DNA of 64,000 nt from Flavimaribacter sediminis. Lineage in GTDB: Bacteria; Pseudomonadota; Alphaproteobacteria; Rhizobiales; Rhizobiaceae. A program made the position numbers and the translations under genes. Below are positions 25,707-32,920 of this stretch, piece after piece (position 1 is the first letter of the stretch; the number at the start of each line of letters is the position of its first letter). Where the stretch lies: the NCBI RefSeq assembly GCF_019492055.1, contig NZ_JAICBX010000004.1, forward strand, positions 248,001-312,000, given 5' to 3'. The notes below the pieces were generated by a model that was given only the letters and a program-made list of their open reading frames with translations, did not search any database and was not told the origin of the DNA.

Positions 25707-26387
25707 TGCTGCACATAGAATTTGTCTTCTTAAGTTTCTTGGCTTGCGAATACGTTGATTGTTCCGATGGGCGTTCTTCTCTGGTTGTCGTATCTCGGAC
25801 AATGAGATTTGAATTTGCAGCCTCTGCATGTGCAAACATGGTGAGTACAAATACGGTATTCAGCTAAGAGACGCTGCCTGAGAGTGGTCGTCTTCCATTC
25901 AGGCGACAATGACCTCAATGTCAAATCGCCAGCTTTCTTACGCGGCTGACCGGTGTCAGAGCAAAATCAGCACCCGCCCGGCTCGAAGCAATCACGAGCC
26001 ACGAATTCCGGAGGGGCTTTAGCGCAGGAACCTCCCCCACTCCTCATTCCGGCCTTGAGCCGGAATCCAGTCGGCGCCGCGTCTGCGGCGCGTAGGAAGA
26101 TTGGCATTCAAGATTAAAAACCGGGATGAGCATACGCGCACTACGTGTCATGAAGGAGGCCAGAACGGAATTTGGTGATTGAGTAAACTGTCACCGTAAT
26201 AGACTGACGAAGGGCTTGGTGGCGGCTCACTACGGTAGAAGTCGAAGTCAGCCCGCGATGCGTTGACGAAAGAGAGGCTTTTCCGGGACTTCCCCCGGTC
26301 GGCATTGCGTGGGTTGTTGTCAGGCCTGCGCTTTGAGAATTGAACAACGCCACGGGCCGCCAACAGAGTGGCGACCCGGAATGGCAT
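25707..26387. other. Intergenic region with palindromic repeat
   Basis: About 680 bases. It holds repeat copy 3 (26028-26200). The stretch before the repeat changes gradually from AT-rich to the genome average. The stretch after it (26201-26387) contains only short open frames without support. No gene is annotated. Confidence 0.6.
26028..26200. repeat. Interspersed palindromic repeat, copy 3
   Basis: Third copy of the element, in the same orientation as the others and nearly identical to copy 1 over its whole length. Both hairpins are intact. Copies 2 and 3 flank the AT-rich secreted-protein gene as direct repeats, and copies 1 and 2 flank the P-loop kinase gene, so recombination between copies could mobilise or delete these genes. 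Confidence 0.85.
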
Positions 26388-26969
26388 TCATTTCAAATGC
26401 CACATTGCTTCGGTGTCCGCCGCGTCGCTGCGAGCGCAGCGGATTTTGACGTAATTGGGTCCCGAGACCCGTTGCGTCTTGCAGGCCCCGACCGGGCCAG
26501 TATGTCTGACGGTGACATAGAGACCGTGGACTTCCCTGGTTTTATAATAGTCTTCCTTACCGGAAACCGGACGGGGGTGGTGACGGCAGATCGCCTGCTT
26601 CAGCAAAGTCTTGACATGCGTCGTCTGCAGTCCGGTTATGCCAGAGACATCGTAGTATGCCGAGTTATCAAGCTGCGTCTGATTGGCGGCACAGGCGCTT
26701 GGCGCCGAGTTCGTGTCGCGCGCAATCAATTGCTGGGCGCATGCCTTGGCGGCATCGTTGACGCGGTTCCATGCTGCTGATGCGTAGTTTTGCGATCTGC
26801 CCCAGGCGACAAACCGTGCGCCGTCCACTTCCTTTTCAGGCATGTCTCTTGCCGACACCATCAATTTCACGGTGCATTTACGAAATTCCGCAGCCGCAGG
26901 CGATGCGATCAACACGGCGATCAAAAATAGGCCAAGAATTTTAAAGTAACTGAGCATTTTGTGTTCCAT
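26388..26969 (-). CDS. Hypothetical secreted protein
   Basis: A 193-residue protein with a clear signal peptide (YFKILGLFLIAVLIASPAAA, about residues 8-27). The mature part has six cysteines, spread so that several disulfides are possible. Base composition is closer to the chromosome than that of its AT-rich neighbour. I recognise no family. The start at 26969 or the ATG four codons later (26957) is possible. It is the only gene between repeat copy 3 and the duplicated A/B block. Confidence 0.6.
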   Translation of the reverse strand: MEHKMLSYFKILGLFLIAVLIASPAAAEFRKCTVKLMVSARDMPEKEVDGARFVAWGRSQNYASAAWNRVNDAAKACAQQLIARDTNSAPSACAANQTQLDNSAYYDVSGITGLQTTHVKTLLKQAICRHHPRPVSGKEDYYKTREVHGLYVTVRHTGPVGACKTQRVSGPNYVKIRCARSDAADTEAMWHLK

Positions 26970-27113
26970 TTGTTGCTTGAATGGTTAAGTCTTCGACACA
27001 GGACTGGTGATGCGTTTCAATAGTTCTTACCCGACATATTACAAATGGGATAATTTGATGCTTTGAAGTTGGCATATCGGCCTCGTTTTTCCAAGCCGAT
27101 GGTTCGCCGACGA

Positions 27114-27625
27114 GAACAAAAAAAGAACAAATCCTTGCATTTTCGCGCTATCCGTGCTATGAAGCGCCCCCAAAATCACGACAAGGCGACACAGCGATTT
27201 GCAGTCTTCAAACCCTGTCACACCAGGCGCCCGGCCGTGATCGGCTAGCCCTGTGACAGCCGACCACATCATCCGGCGCAACCGGGCGAACGCCGGCAAA
27301 AGCACGGGCCCCAAAACGCCGGCCGGCAAGGCGGCCGCGTCCGCCAACGCGCGTCGTCATGGCGCAACAGCAACCCGATCGGGCGCGCGTCGGCCTGTGG
27401 CTCCGGATCATTCTCGGCCGACCCGATTTGACCCTCGCGGATTTCATCCCCTGCGATGAGCACAGCTTCCGCGCCATGGCGCTGGCCGAAGCCGAGGCCC
27501 GGCTTGAAGCCTGCGAACGGGCGCTCGCCAATTTCGAGGCCGGCGCGAACACGGACGATCCTTGTCCGGACCATTGCGACGATGCGGAGCTGATGAAGCG
27601 CGCCCTTGCCAGCAAAAACCTCACG
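27114..27625 (+). repeat. Direct repeat A, copy 1
   Basis: A block of about 510 bases that is nearly identical to 29549-30064, in the same orientation. It begins at the shared GAACAAAAAAAGAAC and includes about 140 bases of upstream leader plus the first two-thirds of the 'GKSTGP' gene. Copy 1 has lost two bases relative to copy 2 near 27360, and the similarity stops at about 27625. Confidence 0.85.
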
Positions 27626-27739
27626 GATTTGCATCCAGATGTGATCTGCAAAAGTATTCTCTCGGTTGTAGAAAAAAGTTGGATCGTTAAATTGGCGAGT
27701 AGGATTGCCATCAGATCAATTGACCGAGGATATCAATAA
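27253..27739 (+). pseudogene. Frameshifted and truncated copy of the 'GKSTGP-TP-GKA' protein gene
   Basis: The first frame begins with GTG at 27253 and gives NRANAGKSTGPKTPAGKA, the start of the same protein as at 29688. Near 27360, two bases are missing relative to the intact copy, and the conserved sequence (RARVGLWLRIILGRP onward) continues in another frame up to about 27625. Beyond that, the sequence is unrelated to the intact copy. The second frame runs to 27739, three bases before the start of the next gene. So this copy is both frameshifted and cut at the 3' end. It is either dead or makes only the short N-terminal peptide. Confidence 0.75.
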
Positions 27740-28041
27740 TCATGGTTCAACGCATTGCTGCTTTACTGATCGTCGTATTTGTTTTTTCTCTTCCCGCATC
27801 CGCGCAGGACACCTCTGCCAGAGCGGCGGCAGATGAATACCTGACGGTAGTAGGAACGGAGACCGTATTCCCGCGGCTCAAATCCGAAATTCTGGATCGG
27901 ATGCTTCAACTCGAACCCTTTCAGAGACCGGAAGCGAGGGATACACTGGAGCGAATAGCCGAGACGTCATTCGACCCTGAAATTATTCGTTCCAAAATCC
28001 TCGACAGGGTGGAAGCCGACCTCACGGCTGAGGAGATACAG
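27689..28041 (+). repeat. Direct repeat B, copy 1 (leader plus N-terminal half of secreted protein)
   Basis: About 353 bases that match 28647-28999 at high identity. It includes 53 bases upstream of the start codon and codons 1-100. The match ends sharply inside both genes. Confidence 0.85.
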
Positions 28042-28587
28042 CCGGCTATCGACGATAATAAAACCGAGTTCGGACAAAAGATGGTTGCGATGGAGAAGGC
28101 CGCAAGCACTGTGGAAACTCGGCGGTATCTGACCCAACACTGGAAGCAAATTCTGGAGAAATACGACACTGATCCTGAAAAAACCGATGCTGTGCTGGAA
28201 ATCATGGATGTTACAGAGACGCTTGAGAGGACAACAAAGACAGCAAAGACAGCGGCGCTGACTGTCATTGGCGTCAGAATGAAAAGCGTTCCTGCCGAAC
28301 AACGCCCTCCTATGGATGTGGTTGCATCCAAGATAGATGAAGCAATTGCTAAGGAGCAGCCGAACCTCCTCAAACTATTGCTGGCAGACTACCTGTTTAC
28401 CTATCGCTCCGCATCCACTGAAGATTTGCAAAGATATTTGGACATTCTGAAAGGAAACCGCATGGTTTCCGATGTTTTTTACAACGCACTAGACGAGGTT
28501 GCCAACGTGCAACTGGAAGAGTTCCTTACTGAGGTTTACGCGCAGACAGACCTTGATCCTGAAACTTCGTACAAAACCTCCAAGTAG
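27742..28587 (+). CDS. Secreted protein of unknown function, paralog 1 (variable C-terminal half)
   Basis: A 281-residue protein with a signal peptide ending PASAQ at about residue 22. Residues 1-100 are 85% identical to the protein encoded at 28700, whereas residues 101-281 are unrelated to it. The C-terminal half is helical, and its last 80 residues (YLFTYRSASTEDLQRYL, then VFYNALDEV) resemble DUF2059-type proteins, which are secreted and of unknown function. The gene lies three bases after the frameshifted A copy. The conserved leader suggests that both paralogs are expressed from similar signals. Confidence 0.75.
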   Translation: MVQRIAALLIVVFVFSLPASAQDTSARAAADEYLTVVGTETVFPRLKSEILDRMLQLEPFQRPEARDTLERIAETSFDPEIIRSKILDRVEADLTAEEIQPAIDDNKTEFGQKMVAMEKAASTVETRRYLTQHWKQILEKYDTDPEKTDAVLEIMDVTETLERTTKTAKTAALTVIGVRMKSVPAEQRPPMDVVASKIDEAIAKEQPNLLKLLLADYLFTYRSASTEDLQRYLDILKGNRMVSDVFYNALDEVANVQLEEFLTEVYAQTDLDPETSYKTSK

Positions 28588-28646
28588 AGAGTCACGAAGC
28601 CGGTCCCATCCGGTTCGGCCGTTTTGCGGAGCCACTACAGACCTTC

Positions 28647-28999
28647 AAATTAGCAAGTAGGATTGCCATCAGATCAATTGACCGAGGACATCAAAAATCA
28701 TGGTTCAACGCATTGCTGCTTTCTTGATTTTTGTATGTGTTTTTTCTCTCCCCGCATCGGCGCAGGACACCTCTGCCAGAGCGGCAGCAGATGAATACCT
28801 GACGGTAGCAGGGATGGAGACCGTATTCCCGCTGCTCAAATCCGATTTTATGGATCGGTTGCTTAAACTCGAACCCTTTCAGAGACCGGAAGCGGTGGAA
28901 ACACTGGAGCGAATAGCCGAGACGTCATTCGACCCTGAAATTATTCGTTCCAAAATCCTCGACAGGGTGGAAGCTAACCTCACGGCCGAGGAGATGCAG
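28647..28999 (+). repeat. Direct repeat B, copy 2
   Basis: Partner of repeat B copy 1. The identity covers the leader, signal peptide and about 78 further codons, then ends just before the sequence becomes AT-rich. This is the sort of junction expected when a conserved 5' part is joined to a new 3' part. Confidence 0.85.
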
Positions 29000-29443
29000 A
29001 CGGAGGAAGAGTTTATCTCGCAGTTGACAAAGGATTCTAATGAGGACGCTGCTCGTCAAGGTTTGGAATTTCGGTTTAAAGATAGCGACATAGTCGAGTT
29101 TATTGAAAGAGCCAGAAAGTATGGACCAAACAGATGGAAGGCGTATAAAACCACCTACATCAAACTTAAACTAGATAGAGGGACAATAGACAAAGAAGAT
29201 TACTTACACGCCGTGGATTTGGGGATTGTCAATGCCGCTAGTGAACAGTTTGAACCCGACGTGATTATTGAAGAAAAAGCCGGAAAGGAAAATAAATTAA
29301 GATTCAATATGTTTAAGAATCTTGGATTTCTAGATTCATGCAGTAAAAAAGAGAAAGCAGATGTAAAGTTAATTCTTTTTAAAATATATTTTTTGGCGGC
29401 TCAAAAAGAATTAAATGATCAAATTGGCAATTTTACGAAATAG
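28700..29443 (+). CDS. Secreted protein of unknown function, paralog 2 (AT-rich C-terminal half)
   Basis: A 247-residue protein. Residues 1-100 (signal peptide plus a charged helical region) match paralog 1 at 85 of 100 positions. From about residue 101 the sequence is unrelated, Lys- and Ile-rich, and encoded by AT-rich DNA unlike both its own 5' part and the chromosome. The gene therefore looks chimeric: a local 5' cassette joined to a foreign 3' segment. The C-terminal part has no recognised motif or cysteine pattern. Function unknown; the modular build recalls polymorphic secreted proteins, but no toxin motif or immunity gene is identified. Confidence 0.72.
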   Translation: MVQRIAAFLIFVCVFSLPASAQDTSARAAADEYLTVAGMETVFPLLKSDFMDRLLKLEPFQRPEAVETLERIAETSFDPEIIRSKILDRVEANLTAEEMQTEEEFISQLTKDSNEDAARQGLEFRFKDSDIVEFIERARKYGPNRWKAYKTTYIKLKLDRGTIDKEDYLHAVDLGIVNAASEQFEPDVIIEEKAGKENKLRFNMFKNLGFLDSCSKKEKADVKLILFKIYFLAAQKELNDQIGNFTK

Positions 29444-29548
29444 AAAAATATGCAGAGATGGAAAGCTGCTGTTGGAAGTGGGTTATAAGGTGTGGAGTTT
29501 GCAGACATCGTTTCTACATCAACCTACCAAGGCCAAGCTTCCAAATTG

Positions 29549-30064
29549 GAACAAAAAAAGAACAAATCCTTGCATTTTCGCGCTATCCGTGCTATGAAGC
29601 GCCCCCAAAATCACGACAAGGCGACACAGTGATTTGCAGTCTTCAAACCGTGTCACACCAGGCGCCCGGCCTTGATCGGCTAGCCCTGTGACAGCCGACC
29701 ACATCATCCAGCGCAACCGGGCGAACGCCGGCAAAAGCACAGGCCCCAGAACGCCGGCCGGCAAGGCCGCCGCAGCAGGCAACGCCCGCAAGCACGGCGC
29801 GGCCGGGAAGCCTCAGCCGGCGCGCGTCGGCCTGTGGCTGCGCATCATTCTCGGCCGACCCGATCTGACCCTCGTGGAGTTCATCCCCTGCGACGAGCGC
29901 AGCTTCCGCGCCCTGGCGCTCGCCGAGGCCGAGGCGCGGCTTGAAGCCTGCGAACGGGCGCTCGCCAATTTCGAGGCCGGCGCGAACACGGACGATCCCT
30001 GTCCGGACCATTGCGACGATGCGGAGCTGATGAAGCGCGCGCTTGCCGGCGAAAGCCTCACCCG
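29549..30064 (+). repeat. Direct repeat A, copy 2
   Basis: Nearly identical to 27114-27625 and in the same orientation. Together the two A copies flank the paralogous secreted-protein genes (A1-B1-B2-A2), so homologous recombination between them could excise the block. Confidence 0.85.
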
Positions 30065-30572
30065 ATTGGAAGACCGCAGGGTGATGAGCCTTTTCAACGC
30101 TCTCCTCGACCCGCGGGCCGCGCGCCGCATGGAAGATCCCGCCCGGCTTCTCCGGCGCTACCGCAACGAGGCCCGCGCACGGCGCAAAAAGGCCTTCGCC
30201 GCCTGGATCAAATGCCCCGCTGAAGCAGAAACCCCGCCGCCGGTCACGCCCGACGGGCCGCAAAATCCCGGATTCCCGAAACAAAGCCAGAGCGCCAATG
30301 CGCCGGAAAAGGCCGATTCCCGAAACGAAGCCAGATTCGCTGGAATTTCAACAATTTTCAAATATAACAATACTATAGAAGGGATTAACCGTTCGGCCGC
30401 GAACGACATCCGGCTTCCCGGCAATGTGGTGTCGAAGGAAAGACGCTTTTCCGGCCCTTCGCCCGGCGAGCATGACGCGATGTGTTGTCATGATCACGCT
30501 GTGGCAACTGACCGACAAGCAGCGACAGCCATCTGGAATATCGCATCTCTTTGGTGGAGCAGAATGGTCTGA
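29688..30572 (+). CDS. 'GKSTGP-TP-GKA' hypothetical protein, intact copy
   Basis: A 294-residue frame beginning with GTG at 29688. The N-terminus NRANAGKSTGPRTPAGKA followed by NARKHGA is a signature found in a widespread family of unknown function that is often multicopy. The central region is Ala/Glu/Arg-rich, and the stretch DDPCPDHCDDAELMKRAL is shared with the frameshifted copy. From about residue 225 the frame runs into AT-rich DNA and then into the decayed copy of the acyl-CoA ligase 5' end, read on the opposite strand. The last ~70 residues are therefore probably not native. Function unknown. Confidence 0.65.
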   Translation: MTADHIIQRNRANAGKSTGPRTPAGKAAAAGNARKHGAAGKPQPARVGLWLRIILGRPDLTLVEFIPCDERSFRALALAEAEARLEACERALANFEAGANTDDPCPDHCDDAELMKRALAGESLTRLEDRRVMSLFNALLDPRAARRMEDPARLLRRYRNEARARRKKAFAAWIKCPAEAETPPPVTPDGPQNPGFPKQSQSANAPEKADSRNEARFAGISTIFKYNNTIEGINRSAANDIRLPGNVVSKERRFSGPSPGEHDAMCCHDHAVATDRQAATAIWNIASLWWSRMV

Positions 30573-30712
30573 ACGTGCGGGAAGCGCATGGCGATCCCCG
30601 GATTCACGACCACTGGAAAGAAACAAATTATCAAATTTAACGATTCTGACTTAAATCCGGTTGGCGAAAGTCGGTTATTGGACGACTGCCGCAATAATGC
30701 CGGACCAATTGT
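30480..30712 (-). pseudogene. Decayed duplicate of the acyl-CoA ligase 5' end and promoter region
   Basis: On the minus strand this segment aligns with the start of the acyl-CoA ligase gene at 23766. Shared blocks include CAGAAT before the start and AATTTGTTTCTTTCCAG just after it, giving the peptide DNLFLSS in both. Downstream match is patchier (ATGCGCTTC; CTGCTCC; a final GATCATGAC). Upstream similarity continues to about 30712. The start codon is destroyed and the frame is broken, so it is a relic. It lies in the same orientation as the functional gene, so the two form direct repeats around the accessory island. Confidence 0.65.
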
Positions 30713-30750
30713 CCACTAGCCACGCCTGTTGACCACGAAGGAAATTTTGA

Positions 30751-31824
30751 GTGACGCAGGAAACACGGAAATCCGATTATTTCAGTTTTAAAAAGATTGC
30801 TTCCGTCGATGCGGGGGAGAATGGCGAGAAAGCAGATTTCTTTGTCAGGACGACAGAGGCTGAAGCGCATCGCAGACGTTTCGCCGAAAGCGACGTCAGG
30901 GAAATTCTGTCAATGGGCGGCGCATTCGCGGTGTCCGCCCTTGCTCCGCAATCCACCTGGCGCGCCTACTGCGACGGCGCCGCGCGATTTCGCCTGGCAA
31001 AGGCGAGACGCAAGCAACTGGAGGCTCTCTCTACACGGGCGGCGGCGATCCTGGAAATGCGCGATGCGGATCAGGTCAGGAAACTTCATGAAGATTGGCG
31101 CGCCCATCAGATGCGCCGACGGCTCACAATTGCAGCAGAATACACCCGCGGCAAGCGACCTGTCGACTTGTCGGCACAGGGGCTGGAACACGTCAAATCG
31201 TCGCTCAAGGCCGGCAAGGGAGCGATTCTATGGGCCAATCAGTTCGCGTCACAGACGCTTTTCGGCAAACGCGTGCTGTGGAACGAAGGCTTCAAGCCCG
31301 TGCAGATCAGCGTCGAGCAGCACGGCTTCTCCAACTCATCTTTTGGGATAAACACTGTCAACAAAGTCGTCCTGGCGGCGGAAGACCGGTATCTGGGCGA
31401 ACGCCTGATATTCGAGAAGGACGACGGCGCGGCGGTCACCCGGAAAGTACTGAAACGGCTGGATGATGGCGCGCTGATCATTATCGGCAACAACACGTTT
31501 GCGGGCAGTAGTTTCGTGGAAGTTCCCGCAGCCGGAGACACCTATGTGAGCATGTCGACGACTGCGCTTTCCATGGCGACGCGGCGCGGAACGCCGCTTC
31601 ACGTCATGAATATTGTGGAGACAGAGCCCTTTCAAAGCTATCGCGTCGATTTCAGCCCGGCGCTGAACGAACTGGCGGCTCCGGCCCGTCCCGGAAAAGG
31701 GCGTGACAATGAGGCGATGGCGATACTGGCGCTGAAGGCCCGCGACTGCCTGCTGGATGGCATCCGCAAGGCGCCGGAACAGTTTCTCGGCTGGTTCAGC
31801 ATCACGACCAGCCGCTTCGTCTGA
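30751..31824 (+). CDS. LpxL/HtrB-like acyltransferase homolog, catalytic motif altered
   Basis: A 357-residue protein. Residues 140-355 resemble the lauroyl/myristoyl acyltransferase (LpxL/HtrB) group: the segment SLKAGKGAILWANQFASQ (about 151-168) aligns with the family stretch that carries the HX4(D/E) catalytic motif, and later DDGALIIIGNNTFAGSS and RRGTPLHVMNI match substrate-binding regions. The catalytic His is replaced by Gln and the acidic residue is missing, so it may be inactive or use another mechanism. The N-terminal 100 residues are charged and not typical. GTG at 30751 follows AAGGAAA. It lies opposite the relic ligase and converges on the GNAT gene. Confidence 0.65.
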   Translation: MTQETRKSDYFSFKKIASVDAGENGEKADFFVRTTEAEAHRRRFAESDVREILSMGGAFAVSALAPQSTWRAYCDGAARFRLAKARRKQLEALSTRAAAILEMRDADQVRKLHEDWRAHQMRRRLTIAAEYTRGKRPVDLSAQGLEHVKSSLKAGKGAILWANQFASQTLFGKRVLWNEGFKPVQISVEQHGFSNSSFGINTVNKVVLAAEDRYLGERLIFEKDDGAAVTRKVLKRLDDGALIIIGNNTFAGSSFVEVPAAGDTYVSMSTTALSMATRRGTPLHVMNIVETEPFQSYRVDFSPALNELAAPARPGKGRDNEAMAILALKARDCLLDGIRKAPEQFLGWFSITTSRFV

Positions 31825-31866
31825 TCGGTCGAAATTTCCTTGCTGTCCTGCAGGCGGGGAAGGGTT

Positions 31867-32913
31867 CTAGACCCATTTCTTGCCGTGCAGCCGCCATGGA
31901 TCAAGAGACAGGCGATAGCTGTTGATGGGAACCGAAAAGGTCGCAAAGCGTCGCTTCCAGCTCGAATCGCCTGTCATGATATCGACGCGGCGCATTCCGA
32001 GATCGATCGCGACGCGACAGAGCTCGACCATGAGAAGCAGGCCCGGCGAGGCATGGGAGAACTCCGGATCATAGGCGATTTTCGAGCCGAAAAGCGTATC
32101 CTGGTGGATGAAGAACAGCGCTGAAACGACCCGCTTGTCGCCGCATGTGAGCGTCAGAACCTTGGACTTCTGGGTCAGTTCCTCGCTGAAGGACTGAAAC
32201 CATTGCTCCGTTTCAGGCTGGGAGATCCAGCCCTTGTCTCCGGAGCGTTCCAAGGCCCAGTCGCGCTTGACGTCGAATATCCAGGAAATCTCCGGTTTCA
32301 GGTCGGAGTCAGCGCCAATGAGGTTGAATTTTGTTTCGCCGATTTGAGACAACCTGTTGAAATACAGGCGGAATCTTTTGCGGCTTTTGGCCGGTTTGCT
32401 GGCGAAATAGGCGTCCCGGTCGGCGTATCCGGTGAGATCGGCTTCAAGCGCCGGATGCTCGCTGGAATCGACGGGCCCCATACCGGAAAGGATCGCGTTG
32501 AGACTGGAATCTTCCCGAACAATCGAGGCTTTCAGCTTGCGTGCAAACGGTATGGAGCGAACATGCCTGGCGAACTGACCGGCGATCACGTCGACATCCG
32601 CCTCAGGCGCGATGAGCACGTCGTCATAGAGCGGCGTCAGAGACGTCAGCCATTTCAGCGTCGAGGTGCCGATCCGGTCGCGCTGCTGTATCATCGGGGC
32701 TGCAAAGACGAGTTCGCCCGACTGTCGCATGGTGACGATGTGGAGCGAATTCGATCGCGCCTCCCGGTGGCGCGCCCAGTTCAGCATCACCGCGCGGTGA
32801 TCGTTGAAAAACGCCTTGGCGTCACAGCGGGCGTGGAGGGCGTCCCATTCCGGACGAAGCGCCTCCAGCGCTTGCTGGCTTCGGATGATTTCGAGGGTGA
32901 GTCGCATTGTCAC
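31867..32913 (-). CDS. GNAT-family acyltransferase, BioF2/CelD (FemAB-like) type
   Basis: A 348-residue protein with two GNAT-like lobes, matching the 'acetyltransferase involved in cellulose biosynthesis, CelD/BcsL' or BioF2-like group. The C-terminal lobe contains VSALFFIHQDTLFGSKIAYDP and a region typical of the acyl-donor cleft (HASPGLLLMVELCRVAIDLG), followed by VDIMTGDSSWKRRF. Such proteins transfer acyl or aminoacyl groups to polysaccharide, peptidoglycan or small molecules. GTG at 32913 was used; an ATG two codons later is possible. It is the last gene of a three-gene operon after the PP-loop and ATP-grasp genes. Confidence 0.78.
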   Translation of the reverse strand: MTMRLTLEIIRSQQALEALRPEWDALHARCDAKAFFNDHRAVMLNWARHREARSNSLHIVTMRQSGELVFAAPMIQQRDRIGTSTLKWLTSLTPLYDDVLIAPEADVDVIAGQFARHVRSIPFARKLKASIVREDSSLNAILSGMGPVDSSEHPALEADLTGYADRDAYFASKPAKSRKRFRLYFNRLSQIGETKFNLIGADSDLKPEISWIFDVKRDWALERSGDKGWISQPETEQWFQSFSEELTQKSKVLTLTCGDKRVVSALFFIHQDTLFGSKIAYDPEFSHASPGLLLMVELCRVAIDLGMRRVDIMTGDSSWKRRFATFSVPINSYRLSLDPWRLHGKKWV

Positions 32914-32920
32914 TTGGCTA

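Noticed and set aside
26340-26780. 146-codon frame on the plus strand
   Set aside because: It is antisense to the secreted-protein gene at 26388-26969, which has a signal peptide and coding-like composition.
29415-29597. Small open frame after the second secreted-protein paralog, considered as an immunity gene
   Set aside because: It starts inside the upstream gene, has no ribosome site and runs into repeat A leader sequence that is shared with the other copy.
23767-30750. Integrase, transposase or tRNA attachment site for the accessory island
   Set aside because: No frame with recombinase motifs and no tRNA-like sequence was found inside or at the edges.
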